Assembly: GCA_900543815.1 (NCBI GenBank) | Contig: UQST01000009.1 | Span: 15,894-79,893, forward strand | DNA: 64,000 bases | Reading direction: 5' to 3' | DNA from: an uncultured Prevotellaceae bacterium | GTDB lineage: Bacteria > Bacteroidota > Bacteroidia > Bacteroidales > Bacteroidaceae | Shown here: positions 27,004 through 35,637 of the stretch, piece by piece | Numbering within the stretch: position 1 is the first letter of the stretch | Layout: the number at the start of each line of letters is the position of its first letter | Position numbers and translations under genes: made by a program | The notes under the pieces: generated by a model | What the model was told of the DNA's origin: nothing | What the model saw: the letters and a program-made list of their open reading frames with translations, nothing else | Databases searched by the model: none

Positions 27004-30000
27004 TTACTTGACTACAATCTTCTTACCATTGACTATATAGAGACCCTTTGTATCCATGCGGGATACGCGGCGGCCTGTGATGTCATAGATGATGCCGTTT
27101 GCGGGCTTCACGGCTGTTACGCCTGTGACGGCAGTCTCACCCTCGTTGTGCTCGGGAGTATCAGAGATGATGCCCTTCACTCTCTTGTACAACCTGTTCA
27201 CCTGTGAACCGTTGAGAGGAGTCTTGTACATGCGTACGATAGCGATATCACCAGTGAAGGCAGCCTCAGGCTTGTCATTGAGAGCCATATCGCAACCAAC
27301 GCCGAACCACTGACGATCCACATTCACAGGCCAGTCATATCCGCCTGTTGCCAGCACAGAACCAGAAAGCTCTCCGTTGACATAAATCTTCAGTTCGCCT
27401 CCGTCCCATGTGCCAATGAGGTGAGTCCACTCACCATTGACGGGCTTCACGGTAGCATAGGCATCATGGTAGCTGCCTCCAGTGTGAGCCTCGAAGCACC
27501 ACTGGCTGTTATAGACGAGCATACCCATGCCTCCTGAGTTCTCAGAACCGAATACTGTGCACCACTTACCGGGTACGCCACCTTCCTTCCAGTAGGGTCG
27601 AACCAGCAATTCCATGGTTACACCATTCTCTATACTCTGCTTCATGGCGTCAGACACGTTCACCAGGAAGTTGTTCTGGGGGTATGTACCCCAAGTCTCA
27701 TTGCCTCCGCAATACACGTTCATACCCAAAGTGGGACTTGCCACCACGCTGGGTTTGCCGTACATCTCCACCTGGTTCGCTGCCTCAGAATTGTCCTTGG
27801 CTGTTCCATCTTCATTGAACACGAGATCCAAGAGGTCTGCGTCGGGCAACTCAACGTTGAGATTATCCATCTTCTCCAGAATCTCTGCGCTGATATTCAC
27901 CACTTCCTCGGCAGAGTAAGCGCCAGAGTTCCAGCCTGCCCAAGCCTTGTCAATCATAATCATCAGTTCATCGGCAAACTCAGGATAGTCCTGTACACGA
28001 GCTTCCAGGGCAATCAGTTCGCCTGCACTCTTGGTATAAGCACGACGGCAAACATATATCTGCTTGAAGAGATCAGACATGCGCTTCAGAATGTTATACT
28101 TCTGCTCGCCTGTGGTAGCTGTCTCCACGTCGGCCACAGCCTGTCTCAAGCCATTGCGCAGCTCCTCGGAATAGTTGGGATAGATGATGTAATTGGTGGA
28201 CCAAGCGTCTGCCTTGAAGTTGATAGTGGAATCGGCTCTTGCCACAGCAAACTGCAGACCCTTGTCAAGTGCTTCAGAAGCCTCGTCGAAAGAACCCTGA
28301 TAGATGAGTTTGACGTTGGCAAAGATTGGCCAGTCATCGCTGCGTCCGCTGCCATAGAGTTTTCCGCCGACGGTGAGAGTACCGTCGGTCACATGGGCAA
28401 ACACCCTGTTGAGATAATAGCCACCCTGACACATGGCGTAGGCAGCACCCCTCAAGCTGTAAGGAATGATCTGATTGTCTCGGGTACGTACGCCGCCAAG
28501 CTTCTTGATGCCGGGTACGAGAGGATCATCATCAAGTATCACATCATCAACCGTGGACATGAGAGGCATCTCGATGTCGCCTGCGAAGAGGACGGAAGTG
28601 TAATAGTTGCAGGAAGCCTCATCGCCAACAAGCTGACAGCCATTCATATCCAGCTCATACACACCATTGGTGAGGCCGGTGATAGTCTGGCTGAATCCAC
28701 CCTCGAGAGAGCCGTAATAATGGATTCCGCTGAAGCCCCAAGAGGCATCCTGCTCGTATTTGTCGGCCTTCTTGGTCCACTCCCATCCCTCAGCCTTCTG
28801 TCTGAAGTCGGCATTCTGAACCAGCATAGTCACATCGGTACCGGCAGGTGTACCCGAAGATAGTGCCTTGAGCACCATATCGTCGATATATGCAATCTCC
28901 TTGGCAATATCCTCGGTGCTGAGAGAGTAGTTGCTGAGAATGTAGTTGAGCGAGCCGTTCACATACACCTCATTGGGCTCAATGGTATCCTCAAGGTAAG
29001 TGCGAAGCACGTTGGCAGGCTCATTCACCATGCCCTCAATCTTCTCCAGAGTGGCTTCTGCCACCAGAATCAGGTTGTCATAAGCCTTCTTGTTCTCATT
29101 GATAAGAGCGATGTCGGCCTCTATCTGTGCACACTTGGCCACGAAATCATCCACTGTGGTGCATGCTGCAGCCTCCTGAGCGTGCTGGCGGAGTGCATCC
29201 TTGAGGGGCTGATATGCCTCGAATTCATCTGCCATAACCTCTATCTGGTCGGCATAAAGGCGTGCAGCCTCCTTCAGAGTCTCTTCATTGGTAATGCAAT
29301 AAGTACTGCCATCCAACACGAGCACCATACCATGAGTCTGGTCAAGCACGGGAGTCTCATCCTGTTCCAGCGTCTGGCGCCAGATTGCTCTCGTAGCAGT
29401 CTCGCCATTGAGCTTCCAACAGATTTCTCCACTACCCAGTTCGTCGTCGGCAACCAGTGTGGCGCCATTGTCGCTATCGCCTACCAATGTGGAGTAATAG
29501 CAGTTTGTCACCTTGGCCTTACTTGGATTACGAGCAAAGACAGCGCCTTTCTCGGCCACATTACCTATATCGGCCAGCTGCAGACAGTTCTTTATAGTGG
29601 TATTTCCATCTGTCCAACCAACGAAACCAGCGCAGCAATTGGTGACCTCTGAGGTGATGCTGCCCTTGAACACGCTGTTGCTGATGACTGTACCATCGAA
29701 TGAAACACCCACGAAACCGCCATGTGTGCCATCACCCACGGTAGTAGAGATGATGTTCACGTCTGATGAAACGCGGTCGATAACCGTATTGTTCTCGGTG
29801 GTAACAGCTACAGAAGAGGCATACTGGGCAGATGCAGTGACTGTTCCTGTCACGTTGAGGTTGCGGATAGTGGCACCCCTAAGAGCCATGAAGGGAGCTG
29901 CCGTACGCTGGTCAGACTTGATATCGACCTTCAGAGTGTGGCCCTGGCCATCGAATGTGCCTGTATAACCTCTTTCGTAGCAGATGTTCCTCTTGGAAGC

Positions 30001-30924
30001 AGTGAAATCAATGTCGGCCTCCAACCTGGCGTTCAGGCCAATCTTACCCATTCTTACAGAGTGGGCAAAGTTGTCCATCTCTTCATAATTGGCAATCAGA
30101 ACCGTTCCGTCCTCATCGGTACGCAATGTGGGGAACACTCTATCTACGTGCTCAGCCTCACCGGTCTTCTTGACATCCACTTCCTGATAGAGCGCCTTTA
30201 CCTGTTCTGCGGTCAGAGGATTGTCATAGATACGTGCGATGGCAATATCGCCCTGGAACGAATAGCCGCATGTGGAAACGGGGTTAGGCTCAAAATCGAC
30301 GCCTACACCCACGAAGCGGTCCTTTCCGTTTGCATTGGGCAGAGAGAGGTCGCCGCTTACACCATCGACAGTAGAAGCAAGTTCACCGTTGGCATAAAGC
30401 TTGTATTCGCCAGTCTCCTTGTCCCAAACGCCCACAAGATGAATCCATTCGCCATCTACCACAGGGCCGAAAGTGGCATCCTTATAGCCTCCTCCGATTA
30501 CGCACTCGAAGTCCCATTTGCCTCCATTGATGATGATACCGAAGCCACCGCCCTGATAACAACCGAAAACATTGCACCAGGTTTGGTTGAACTTGCCATC
30601 CTCAAAGCAGGGACGGGCCATTACCTCCATTGTCATACCATTCTCGATGGCACCGATAAGCTGGTCATTGTAAGGGATGCGAACCGTATGGAACGACTCC
30701 TTACCCCACTGAGTTTCCTCATTGCAAAGCACATTCATGCCATACATGGGGCTCTTCTTGATGTCTGGGTTACCCAATACACGCACCGGGTTGGCCATTG
30801 CCGACGCATCTACGACCGTACCGTCATCATTGAAGATGATATCCAGCACGTCGGCTTTGGGAGCCTGCGCCACTGCTGCCAATCCCATAGTGAATGACAG
30901 GGCTGTTAGTAAGAGTTTCTTCAT
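27004..30924 (-). CDS. Secreted LamG/beta-helix repeat protein, paralogue 1
   Basis: 1306 aa. Signal peptide LSFTMGLAAVAQA, then ADVLDIIFNDDGTVVD opening the N-terminal LamG domain. The domain order matches the two paralogues: LamG, beta-helix or GLUG-like (GTFDGQGHTLKVDI), helical, jelly-roll-like (VQNADFRQKAEGWEW), helical, C-terminal LamG (ADLLDLVFNEDGTAKD) and the NGKKIVVK tail. The two LamG domains within one protein clearly share motifs (WCNVFG versus WCTVFG; GEWIHLVG versus GEWTHLIG), so the gene arose by internal duplication. It follows phosphoesterase 1 by 100 bp with a hairpin between. Likely anchored or released by a type IX-like route through its tail (inference). Confidence 0.85.
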   Translation of the reverse strand: MKKLLLTALSFTMGLAAVAQAPKADVLDIIFNDDGTVVDASAMANPVRVLGNPDIKKSPMYGMNVLCNEETQWGKESFHTVRIPYNDQLIGAIENGMTMEVMARPCFEDGKFNQTWCNVFGCYQGGGFGIIINGGKWDFECVIGGGYKDATFGPVVDGEWIHLVGVWDKETGEYKLYANGELASTVDGVSGDLSLPNANGKDRFVGVGVDFEPNPVSTCGYSFQGDIAIARIYDNPLTAEQVKALYQEVDVKKTGEAEHVDRVFPTLRTDEDGTVLIANYEEMDNFAHSVRMGKIGLNARLEADIDFTASKRNICYERGYTGTFDGQGHTLKVDIKSDQRTAAPFMALRGATIRNLNVTGTVTASAQYASSVAVTTENNTVIDRVSSDVNIISTTVGDGTHGGFVGVSFDGTVISNSVFKGSITSEVTNCCAGFVGWTDGNTTIKNCLQLADIGNVAEKGAVFARNPSKAKVTNCYYSTLVGDSDNGATLVADDELGSGEICWKLNGETATRAIWRQTLEQDETPVLDQTHGMVLVLDGSTYCITNEETLKEAARLYADQIEVMADEFEAYQPLKDALRQHAQEAAACTTVDDFVAKCAQIEADIALINENKKAYDNLILVAEATLEKIEGMVNEPANVLRTYLEDTIEPNEVYVNGSLNYILSNYSLSTEDIAKEIAYIDDMVLKALSSGTPAGTDVTMLVQNADFRQKAEGWEWTKKADKYEQDASWGFSGIHYYGSLEGGFSQTITGLTNGVYELDMNGCQLVGDEASCNYYTSVLFAGDIEMPLMSTVDDVILDDDPLVPGIKKLGGVRTRDNQIIPYSLRGAAYAMCQGGYYLNRVFAHVTDGTLTVGGKLYGSGRSDDWPIFANVKLIYQGSFDEASEALDKGLQFAVARADSTINFKADAWSTNYIIYPNYSEELRNGLRQAVADVETATTGEQKYNILKRMSDLFKQIYVCRRAYTKSAGELIALEARVQDYPEFADELMIMIDKAWAGWNSGAYSAEEVVNISAEILEKMDNLNVELPDADLLDLVFNEDGTAKDNSEAANQVEMYGKPSVVASPTLGMNVYCGGNETWGTYPQNNFLVNVSDAMKQSIENGVTMELLVRPYWKEGGVPGKWCTVFGSENSGGMGMLVYNSQWCFEAHTGGSYHDAYATVKPVNGEWTHLIGTWDGGELKIYVNGELSGSVLATGGYDWPVNVDRQWFGVGCDMALNDKPEAAFTGDIAIVRMYKTPLNGSQVNRLYKRVKGIISDTPEHNEGETAVTGVTAVKPANGIIYDITGRRVSRMDTKGLYIVNGKKIVVK

Positions 30925-30931
30925 AATGAAT

Positions 30932-30952
30932 ACCTTGATGTTAGTAAGACAA
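30932..30952 (-). promoter_or_regulatory. Leader motif shared by the three LamG genes (copy 1)
   Basis: Plus-strand CCTTGATGTTAGTAAGACAA lies 8-28 nt upstream of the LamG 1 start, as for the other two paralogues. Confidence 0.65.
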
Positions 30953-30973
30953 TTATTTCTGATTTAGGAAAAT

Positions 30974-31012
30974 GCTTCCCTACCTCATGGAACCCCATGG
31001 GGCAGGGGAAGC
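30974..31012 (-). terminator. Intercistronic hairpin between phosphoesterase 1 and LamG 1
   Basis: GCTTCCCTACCTCATGG pairs with CCATGGGGCAGGGGAAGC, leaving one bulge and one mismatch. It occupies the same place as the hairpin at 19554-19583. No promoter is visible between it and LamG 1. Confidence 0.55.
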
Positions 31013-31024
31013 CATTGTTTTCCC

Positions 31025-33415
31025 TTATTTCAGGACTTTCTTTCCGTTGATGATGTAGATACCATGCTCTAGACGGTCCTCTGAGCGTCCGGCAACGGTA
31101 CCGTCCGTTCTGTAAACGACATGATCGGCAGGGCGATTGCCTTCTACCCCACTTACAGCCGTACCGTTGCCCTCTATCTTCACGCTGCAAGCCTGGGAGA
31201 TGGGCTTTCCATCCACACAAACGAAGAACTTGTAGTCGCCTGCCGGCAGTCCTTCTACCTGCACAGTGCCCTCTTTTCCGCTGATGGCCTTGGCCTCATG
31301 AAGCGTCACGTCGGTACCCGTCTGGTAATGGACAGTGGCATCGATGTGCTCATCCATATCCTGGAAAACAAGCTGCACGGGTTCGTCCTTACCATAGGAA
31401 TCGTGCTCGCTTGCCAATGTGACGGGCTTGCCAATGACGAAATACTTGGCAGGGAAAGGCTGCACATAGCCGCCTGTCATGAAATAACTGACGAGATAGA
31501 AGCCTTCGACGAGCGGAGAAGTCCAGTTCTTGGTGCCGGCAACATTGAGCATCATGGAGCGCATACCCTTGTCATAATAGAGCCAGGTGGGACACTTGTT
31601 CTCGTACTTCGCTTCCAGTTCGGCCGAATAGATGCCCACCCAGTCGCTCTTGAAGGCAGGAGCCGATGTGATGCGCACCTGGATGCCGTCGCCCACATCA
31701 TACACACGCCGGCTGGTGAGGAGTGAGAAGGCCTTGGGATTATAGTCGGTATCGGTGAGGAACGCGGGAATTCGTGCCGAGCACTCGCTGTAACCCGAGT
31801 CGCGGAACATTACCAGATAGTACTCACCCGACTTGTCGTGCTTGAGTGTCATCTTTCCGTCCTTCGCGGCTGTATAGTCCCATGACAGGGACGGATTGCC
31901 CGAACCAGGAGTGGTACCCACTGGATAGAGGCCTATCCAAGCCTGGCTGCCCACGGGAGCATCCTTGTAGGTCACCTCGATGCTGTCTCCTGCCTTGAAG
32001 AACATCTTCTCGATGGAGAGAGACGATATGATGGAAACGATGGGACCATCTATCCAATCGCTATAGACAGGCTCGCCCTTCTTGCCGAAACATTCACATG
32101 GACGCACGACGAAGCGGTAACGGAACAGCGTGGGAAGTTCGGAGAGGCCGAACACGCAGAACGCTTCCTTGGCATCCTGCCCCTCACCCATGAAGCAGCG
32201 AGGCGACATCACGCGCTTGGTGACTGATATGAAGCGTACATCGAGCCACTCGTGCTCGACCTGTACCTCGTAGTCAAAAGCTCGCACGCCTGTGTCTTTC
32301 TTGAACAAGTTGGGGAAGTGCACCGTCACCTGCTGCTGCTCGGTACCATAACGGTCCTTGCCTGTAGCCTGCGTGACAGTCAGCTGGGTGCCGGCAGGGA
32401 ACTGCGGTACGGGAGCCGTCTTCTTGCGGTTCTCGAACGTGAGAGGTTCGCTCAGCGAGACGGGCCAAGGCATTACCCAAGGGTCGGCAACAGGCTGGTC
32501 GTCAACAAACTCACGTCGCTCGAAGGCGATAGCACCATCATACACGCGCATAATCATGCCTTGACGACCAGCGCCTCCAATGTTGGCCATCTGCGTAGGC
32601 GGCTGGCCACCCCAGTCGTCTTGATACGTATTCTCGCGACCAGGCATGGGATAGAGGTAGCTCAACGAAGAAGTACCGATGGAGGTAAACTTGTCTTGCC
32701 AGAAGTTTCTGTCATCATTGAGCGGAGAGTGAGAATGGCCCGAGAAGGCAACTGCATTGGGATAGCGGTTCAGTATCTTGGTCACATTGCCGTCGTCTCT
32801 GCCCCATGCCCATGGACCATTGCAGGTGTTGAGGGGATGGGGATGCTGGATGTAGAAGAACGGCTTCTCGGTTCCCAGCTCGTCAGCATGCCCGCTGATG
32901 AACTCACTCAGGCCGGGAATATTGTTGTTATGCCAATGAGCACCGATGAAGTAATAGCCATTGACCTGCTTCATCCATATAGGCGCATAGTCCTCCAGGA
33001 AGCATGCTTTCCAGGATGCAGCAACGTCCTTGATGATGGCATCCTCGCTGGATGACGCCTGCACATCGTGGTTGCCGTAGATGAAGAGCTTTTCGGTGTA
33101 TTTGCCATCCAGCCCCTTGTTGTCGGGGAAGACTCTGAACCAGGCATCGGCCACCCGGTGCAACTGCGCCAGCAGTCCGTTGTCGGCCATATCGCCTGCT
33201 ATTATCACACCATCCACACGCTGGGTGCGGAAGTATTCGAGGGTATGCACGAAGGTATCCACAGAACTGTCCCCCGTGATGTGAATATCACTAAGAATAC
33301 CGATGACAATATTGGGATTTCCCAATGTCTGCAGGTCCGTAGCCAGACTGGGAACCCCTGCGTAGGCGGCTCCAACCAATGCTGCTGACCTCTGGATGAA
33401 ATCTCTTCTGTTCAT
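31025..33415 (-). CDS. Tat-type secreted metallophosphoesterase with Ig-like domains, paralogue 1
   Basis: 796 aa. Twin-arginine signal NRRDFIQRSAALVGAA, calcineurin-like phosphoesterase (~36-320) with SDIH, IIAGDMAD, IYGNHD, IGAHWHNNN and AFSGHSHSP metal-ligand motifs, then beta-rich Ig-like modules with WIGLYPVG and WVGIYSAE. A final ~45 residues form a short sorting-domain-like tail (YRTDGTVAGR, then HGIYIINGKKVLK) that the paralogue at 19697 lacks. The N-terminal 20 residues are almost identical in the two. Together with LamG 1 it forms the first of two phosphoesterase-LamG pairs. The tail parallels that of the LamG proteins, suggesting a shared export route. Substrate unknown. Confidence 0.88.
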   Translation of the reverse strand: MNRRDFIQRSAALVGAAYAGVPSLATDLQTLGNPNIVIGILSDIHITGDSSVDTFVHTLEYFRTQRVDGVIIAGDMADNGLLAQLHRVADAWFRVFPDNKGLDGKYTEKLFIYGNHDVQASSSEDAIIKDVAASWKACFLEDYAPIWMKQVNGYYFIGAHWHNNNIPGLSEFISGHADELGTEKPFFYIQHPHPLNTCNGPWAWGRDDGNVTKILNRYPNAVAFSGHSHSPLNDDRNFWQDKFTSIGTSSLSYLYPMPGRENTYQDDWGGQPPTQMANIGGAGRQGMIMRVYDGAIAFERREFVDDQPVADPWVMPWPVSLSEPLTFENRKKTAPVPQFPAGTQLTVTQATGKDRYGTEQQQVTVHFPNLFKKDTGVRAFDYEVQVEHEWLDVRFISVTKRVMSPRCFMGEGQDAKEAFCVFGLSELPTLFRYRFVVRPCECFGKKGEPVYSDWIDGPIVSIISSLSIEKMFFKAGDSIEVTYKDAPVGSQAWIGLYPVGTTPGSGNPSLSWDYTAAKDGKMTLKHDKSGEYYLVMFRDSGYSECSARIPAFLTDTDYNPKAFSLLTSRRVYDVGDGIQVRITSAPAFKSDWVGIYSAELEAKYENKCPTWLYYDKGMRSMMLNVAGTKNWTSPLVEGFYLVSYFMTGGYVQPFPAKYFVIGKPVTLASEHDSYGKDEPVQLVFQDMDEHIDATVHYQTGTDVTLHEAKAISGKEGTVQVEGLPAGDYKFFVCVDGKPISQACSVKIEGNGTAVSGVEGNRPADHVVYRTDGTVAGRSEDRLEHGIYIINGKKVLK

Positions 33416-33502
33416 TTATGTCAATTTAGATTGTTTCCTTGTAGCGTAAAAAGGGAACACCACGATAGTGCCAGTTTTAGTTTATCCCCCATTCCACTAT
33501 GG

Positions 33503-33510
33503 CAAAGTTA
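33503..33510 (-). promoter_or_regulatory. -7 element upstream of phosphoesterase 1
   Basis: Minus strand TAACTTTG, an exact match to TAnnTTTG, 88 nt before the start. The same element lies at almost the same distance (91 nt) upstream of phosphoesterase 2. Confidence 0.6.
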
Positions 33511-33658
33511 TACAAAATTTCACAGAACAGAAGCATAATATAAGAAAAGAAAGCGCCTTTTTCACCCGTACATGTTGCATAACATACATTTCACAGGGTT
33601 TTTACAGAGAAAAAGCAGTTGTACAGACTTTTCATAGCAGAGCAATAGCCGTTTAGAT
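33511..33658. other. Short AT-rich gap before palindromic array 4
   Basis: About 150 bp without gene, RNA or transposon signals. Together with the 155 bp after the array it separates phosphoesterase 1 from galE. Confidence 0.5.
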
Positions 33659-33736
33659 GCAACACGCTGCATCCGTCATCGCAATGTGCTGCAACCCTCA
33701 TCGCAGCGTGCTGCAAACGGTCACGCAGCGGCTTGG
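33659..33736. repeat. Palindromic 22-bp-period array, locus 4
   Basis: Units GCAACACGCTGC, GCAATGTGCTGC, GCAGCGTGCTGC and GCAGCGGCTTGG start at 33659, 33681, 33703 and 33725, with spacers ATCCGTCATC, AACCCTCATC and AAACGGTCAC. The end units are the most degraded. Confidence 0.85.
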
Positions 33737-33891
33737 TTTTCCCGCAACGGACTTTTCACCCGATTCGTTGAGCCAAGCAAAAGACATGGAGATGCATTGC
33801 TGCCACCGCTATACATTATTATATATATAGGCGGGCGAGGCGTTTGAGAGCCTTTTCCAAAAGGATTACACAGCCTTATTCAGAAAAGCGA

Positions 33892-33929
33892 CAGGGGCTG
33901 CTTGCCCTATTGAAGACAAGCAGCCCCTG
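33892..33929 (-). terminator. Terminator after galE
   Basis: CAGGGGCTGCTTG (33892-33904) pairs perfectly with CAAGCAGCCCCTG (33917-33929), a 13-bp stem. On the minus strand TCGCTTTTCTG follows. It probably ends the rnf-galE transcript. Confidence 0.8.
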
Positions 33930-33951
33930 CTATTTACAGGTTTGTGAAGGA

Positions 33952-34968
33952 TTAGTCCTCGTAACCGTTAGGATTGTTCTTCTGCCAGTTCCATGCGTCG
34001 CGGCACATCTCCTCGATGCCATACTGAGCCTGCCAACCCAGCTCCTCCTTTGCCTTTGTGGGGTCGCAGTAGCAGGTGGCAATATCTCCGGGACGACGGG
34101 GTTTGAGGCTGTACTTCACGGGAACGCCGTTGGCCTTCTCGAAAGCCTTCACCACATCGAGCACGCTATAGCCGTGGCCGGTACCCAGATTGTAGATGCC
34201 CAGTCCGCAGTTGCGCTGAATGGCCTTCAGAGCACATACATGACCGGCTGCCAGATCGCACACATGGATATAGTCGCGAACACCTGTACCGTCGTGTGTA
34301 TCATAGTCGCTGCCGAATACGCCCAGCTCCGGACGCTTGCCGATAGCCACCTGAGTGATGTAAGGCATCAGGTTGTTGGGGATACCGTTGGGGTTCTCGC
34401 CTATCTTTCCGCTCTGGTGTGCACCGATGGGATTGAAGTAACGCAGGATTACCACATTCCACTCCTTGTCGGCCTTCTGCACGTCCATCAGCACCTCCTC
34501 CAGCATTGACTTGGTCTGTCCATAGGGGTTGGTGCAATGACCCTTGGGGCACTGCTCGGTGATGGGAATGATTGCGGGATCGCCATAGACAGTGGCACTG
34601 GATGAGAAGATGATGTTCTTGCATCCGTGTTTGCGCATCACATCCAGCAGGATGAATGTGCCTGTCATGTTGTTGTGGTAATACTCCAGGGGCTTGGCAA
34701 CACTCTCGCCCACTGCCTTCAGGCCGGCGAAATGGATAACAGCCTCGGGCTTTTCTGCCTCGAACACCTTTGCCATTGCCTCTGCATCGCGGATGTCGGC
34801 CTTGTAGAAAGGAATCTGCTTGCCGATGATTTCACCTACACGCTCCAGAGCCTTAGGGTTGGAGTTGTAGAGATTATCCACTACAACCACGCTGTGACCA
34901 GCCTTGTCCAACTCGATAATGGTGTGGCTGCCGATGTATCCAGCACCACCCGTGAGAAGAATCTTCAT
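33952..34968 (-). CDS. galE: UDP-glucose 4-epimerase
   Basis: 338 aa, the usual length. Extended short-chain dehydrogenase: NAD-binding GGAGYIGS at residues 7-14, SSATVYG with the catalytic Ser/Thr, then NPYGQTK with the Tyr-Lys pair. The substrate-binding end (RYFNPIGAHQSG, NNLMPYITQVA, GTGVRDYIHVCDLA) is characteristic of GalE and not of other epimerases. It interconverts UDP-glucose and UDP-galactose (and possibly the N-acetyl forms) for galactose use and polysaccharide precursors. It starts 40 bp after rnfA, so it is likely the last gene of that transcript. Confidence 0.95.
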   Translation of the reverse strand: MKILLTGGAGYIGSHTIIELDKAGHSVVVVDNLYNSNPKALERVGEIIGKQIPFYKADIRDAEAMAKVFEAEKPEAVIHFAGLKAVGESVAKPLEYYHNNMTGTFILLDVMRKHGCKNIIFSSSATVYGDPAIIPITEQCPKGHCTNPYGQTKSMLEEVLMDVQKADKEWNVVILRYFNPIGAHQSGKIGENPNGIPNNLMPYITQVAIGKRPELGVFGSDYDTHDGTGVRDYIHVCDLAAGHVCALKAIQRNCGLGIYNLGTGHGYSVLDVVKAFEKANGVPVKYSLKPRRPGDIATCYCDPTKAKEELGWQAQYGIEEMCRDAWNWQKNNPNGYED

Positions 34969-35008
34969 ATCTGTGAGATTTAGTAAATGGTTTTATTCTT
35001 GTTTCAAA

Positions 35009-35635
35009 TCACTGTACCAGTCCGAACAGGCGGCTCAAACCACCATCCACACCACTGAAGCCCATGAAAGCCATTGCCAGCAGGCCGGCTGTCACAAGGG
35101 CAATGCTCATACCGCGCATACCCTTGGGAATGGGCATAAGCTCAAGTTGCTCGCGGATGGCAGCAAACACTACCAGTGCCAGAGCAAAGCCTAAAGCGGT
35201 GCTGAAAGCGAACACAACACCGGTGAGCAGGTTGGGCTCAAGACCCTGTGTGGCATAGTTGCCATTGGCTACCAGAATAGCCACACCCAGGATGCAGCAG
35301 TTGGTGGTGATGAGGGGAAGGAACACACCCAGTGCCTGATAAAGGGCTGGAGCGGTCTTCTTGAGGATGATTTCCACCATCTGAACCAGTGCGGCAATGA
35401 CCAGGATAAAGGCTATGGTCTGCAGATACTCCAATGCGAAGGGCACCAGAACGAACTTCTGCACCAGATAGGTGACGATGGTGGCCAGCGTGAGCACGAA
35501 TGCCACAGCGGCTCCCATGCCCAAGGCAGAGTCAACCTTCTTACTTACACCCAGGAAGGGACATATTCCCAGGAACTGGGAAAGCACGACATTGTTTACG
35601 AAAATAGCCGTGATGAATATCAGTATGTATGCCAT
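35009..35635 (-). CDS. rnfA: Rnf complex subunit RnfA
   Basis: 208 aa, six membrane segments. NNVVLSQFLGICPFLGVSKK near the N-terminus is the RnfA/NqrE signature, with the cysteine that helps hold the membrane iron-sulfur centre; a second conserved region is TTNCCILGVAI. With RnfE it forms the symmetric membrane core that passes electrons and couples them to Na+ or H+ movement. It starts 2 bp after rnfE and is the last rnf gene in the operon. Confidence 0.95.
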   Translation of the reverse strand: MAYILIFITAIFVNNVVLSQFLGICPFLGVSKKVDSALGMGAAVAFVLTLATIVTYLVQKFVLVPFALEYLQTIAFILVIAALVQMVEIILKKTAPALYQALGVFLPLITTNCCILGVAILVANGNYATQGLEPNLLTGVVFAFSTALGFALALVVFAAIREQLELMPIPKGMRGMSIALVTAGLLAMAFMGFSGVDGGLSRLFGLVQ

Positions 35636-35637
35636 GA

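Noticed and set aside
13446..33415. A standard polysaccharide-utilisation locus
   Set aside because: No susC/susD pair, hybrid sensor or sigma/anti-sigma genes are present; only one glycoside hydrolase is seen.
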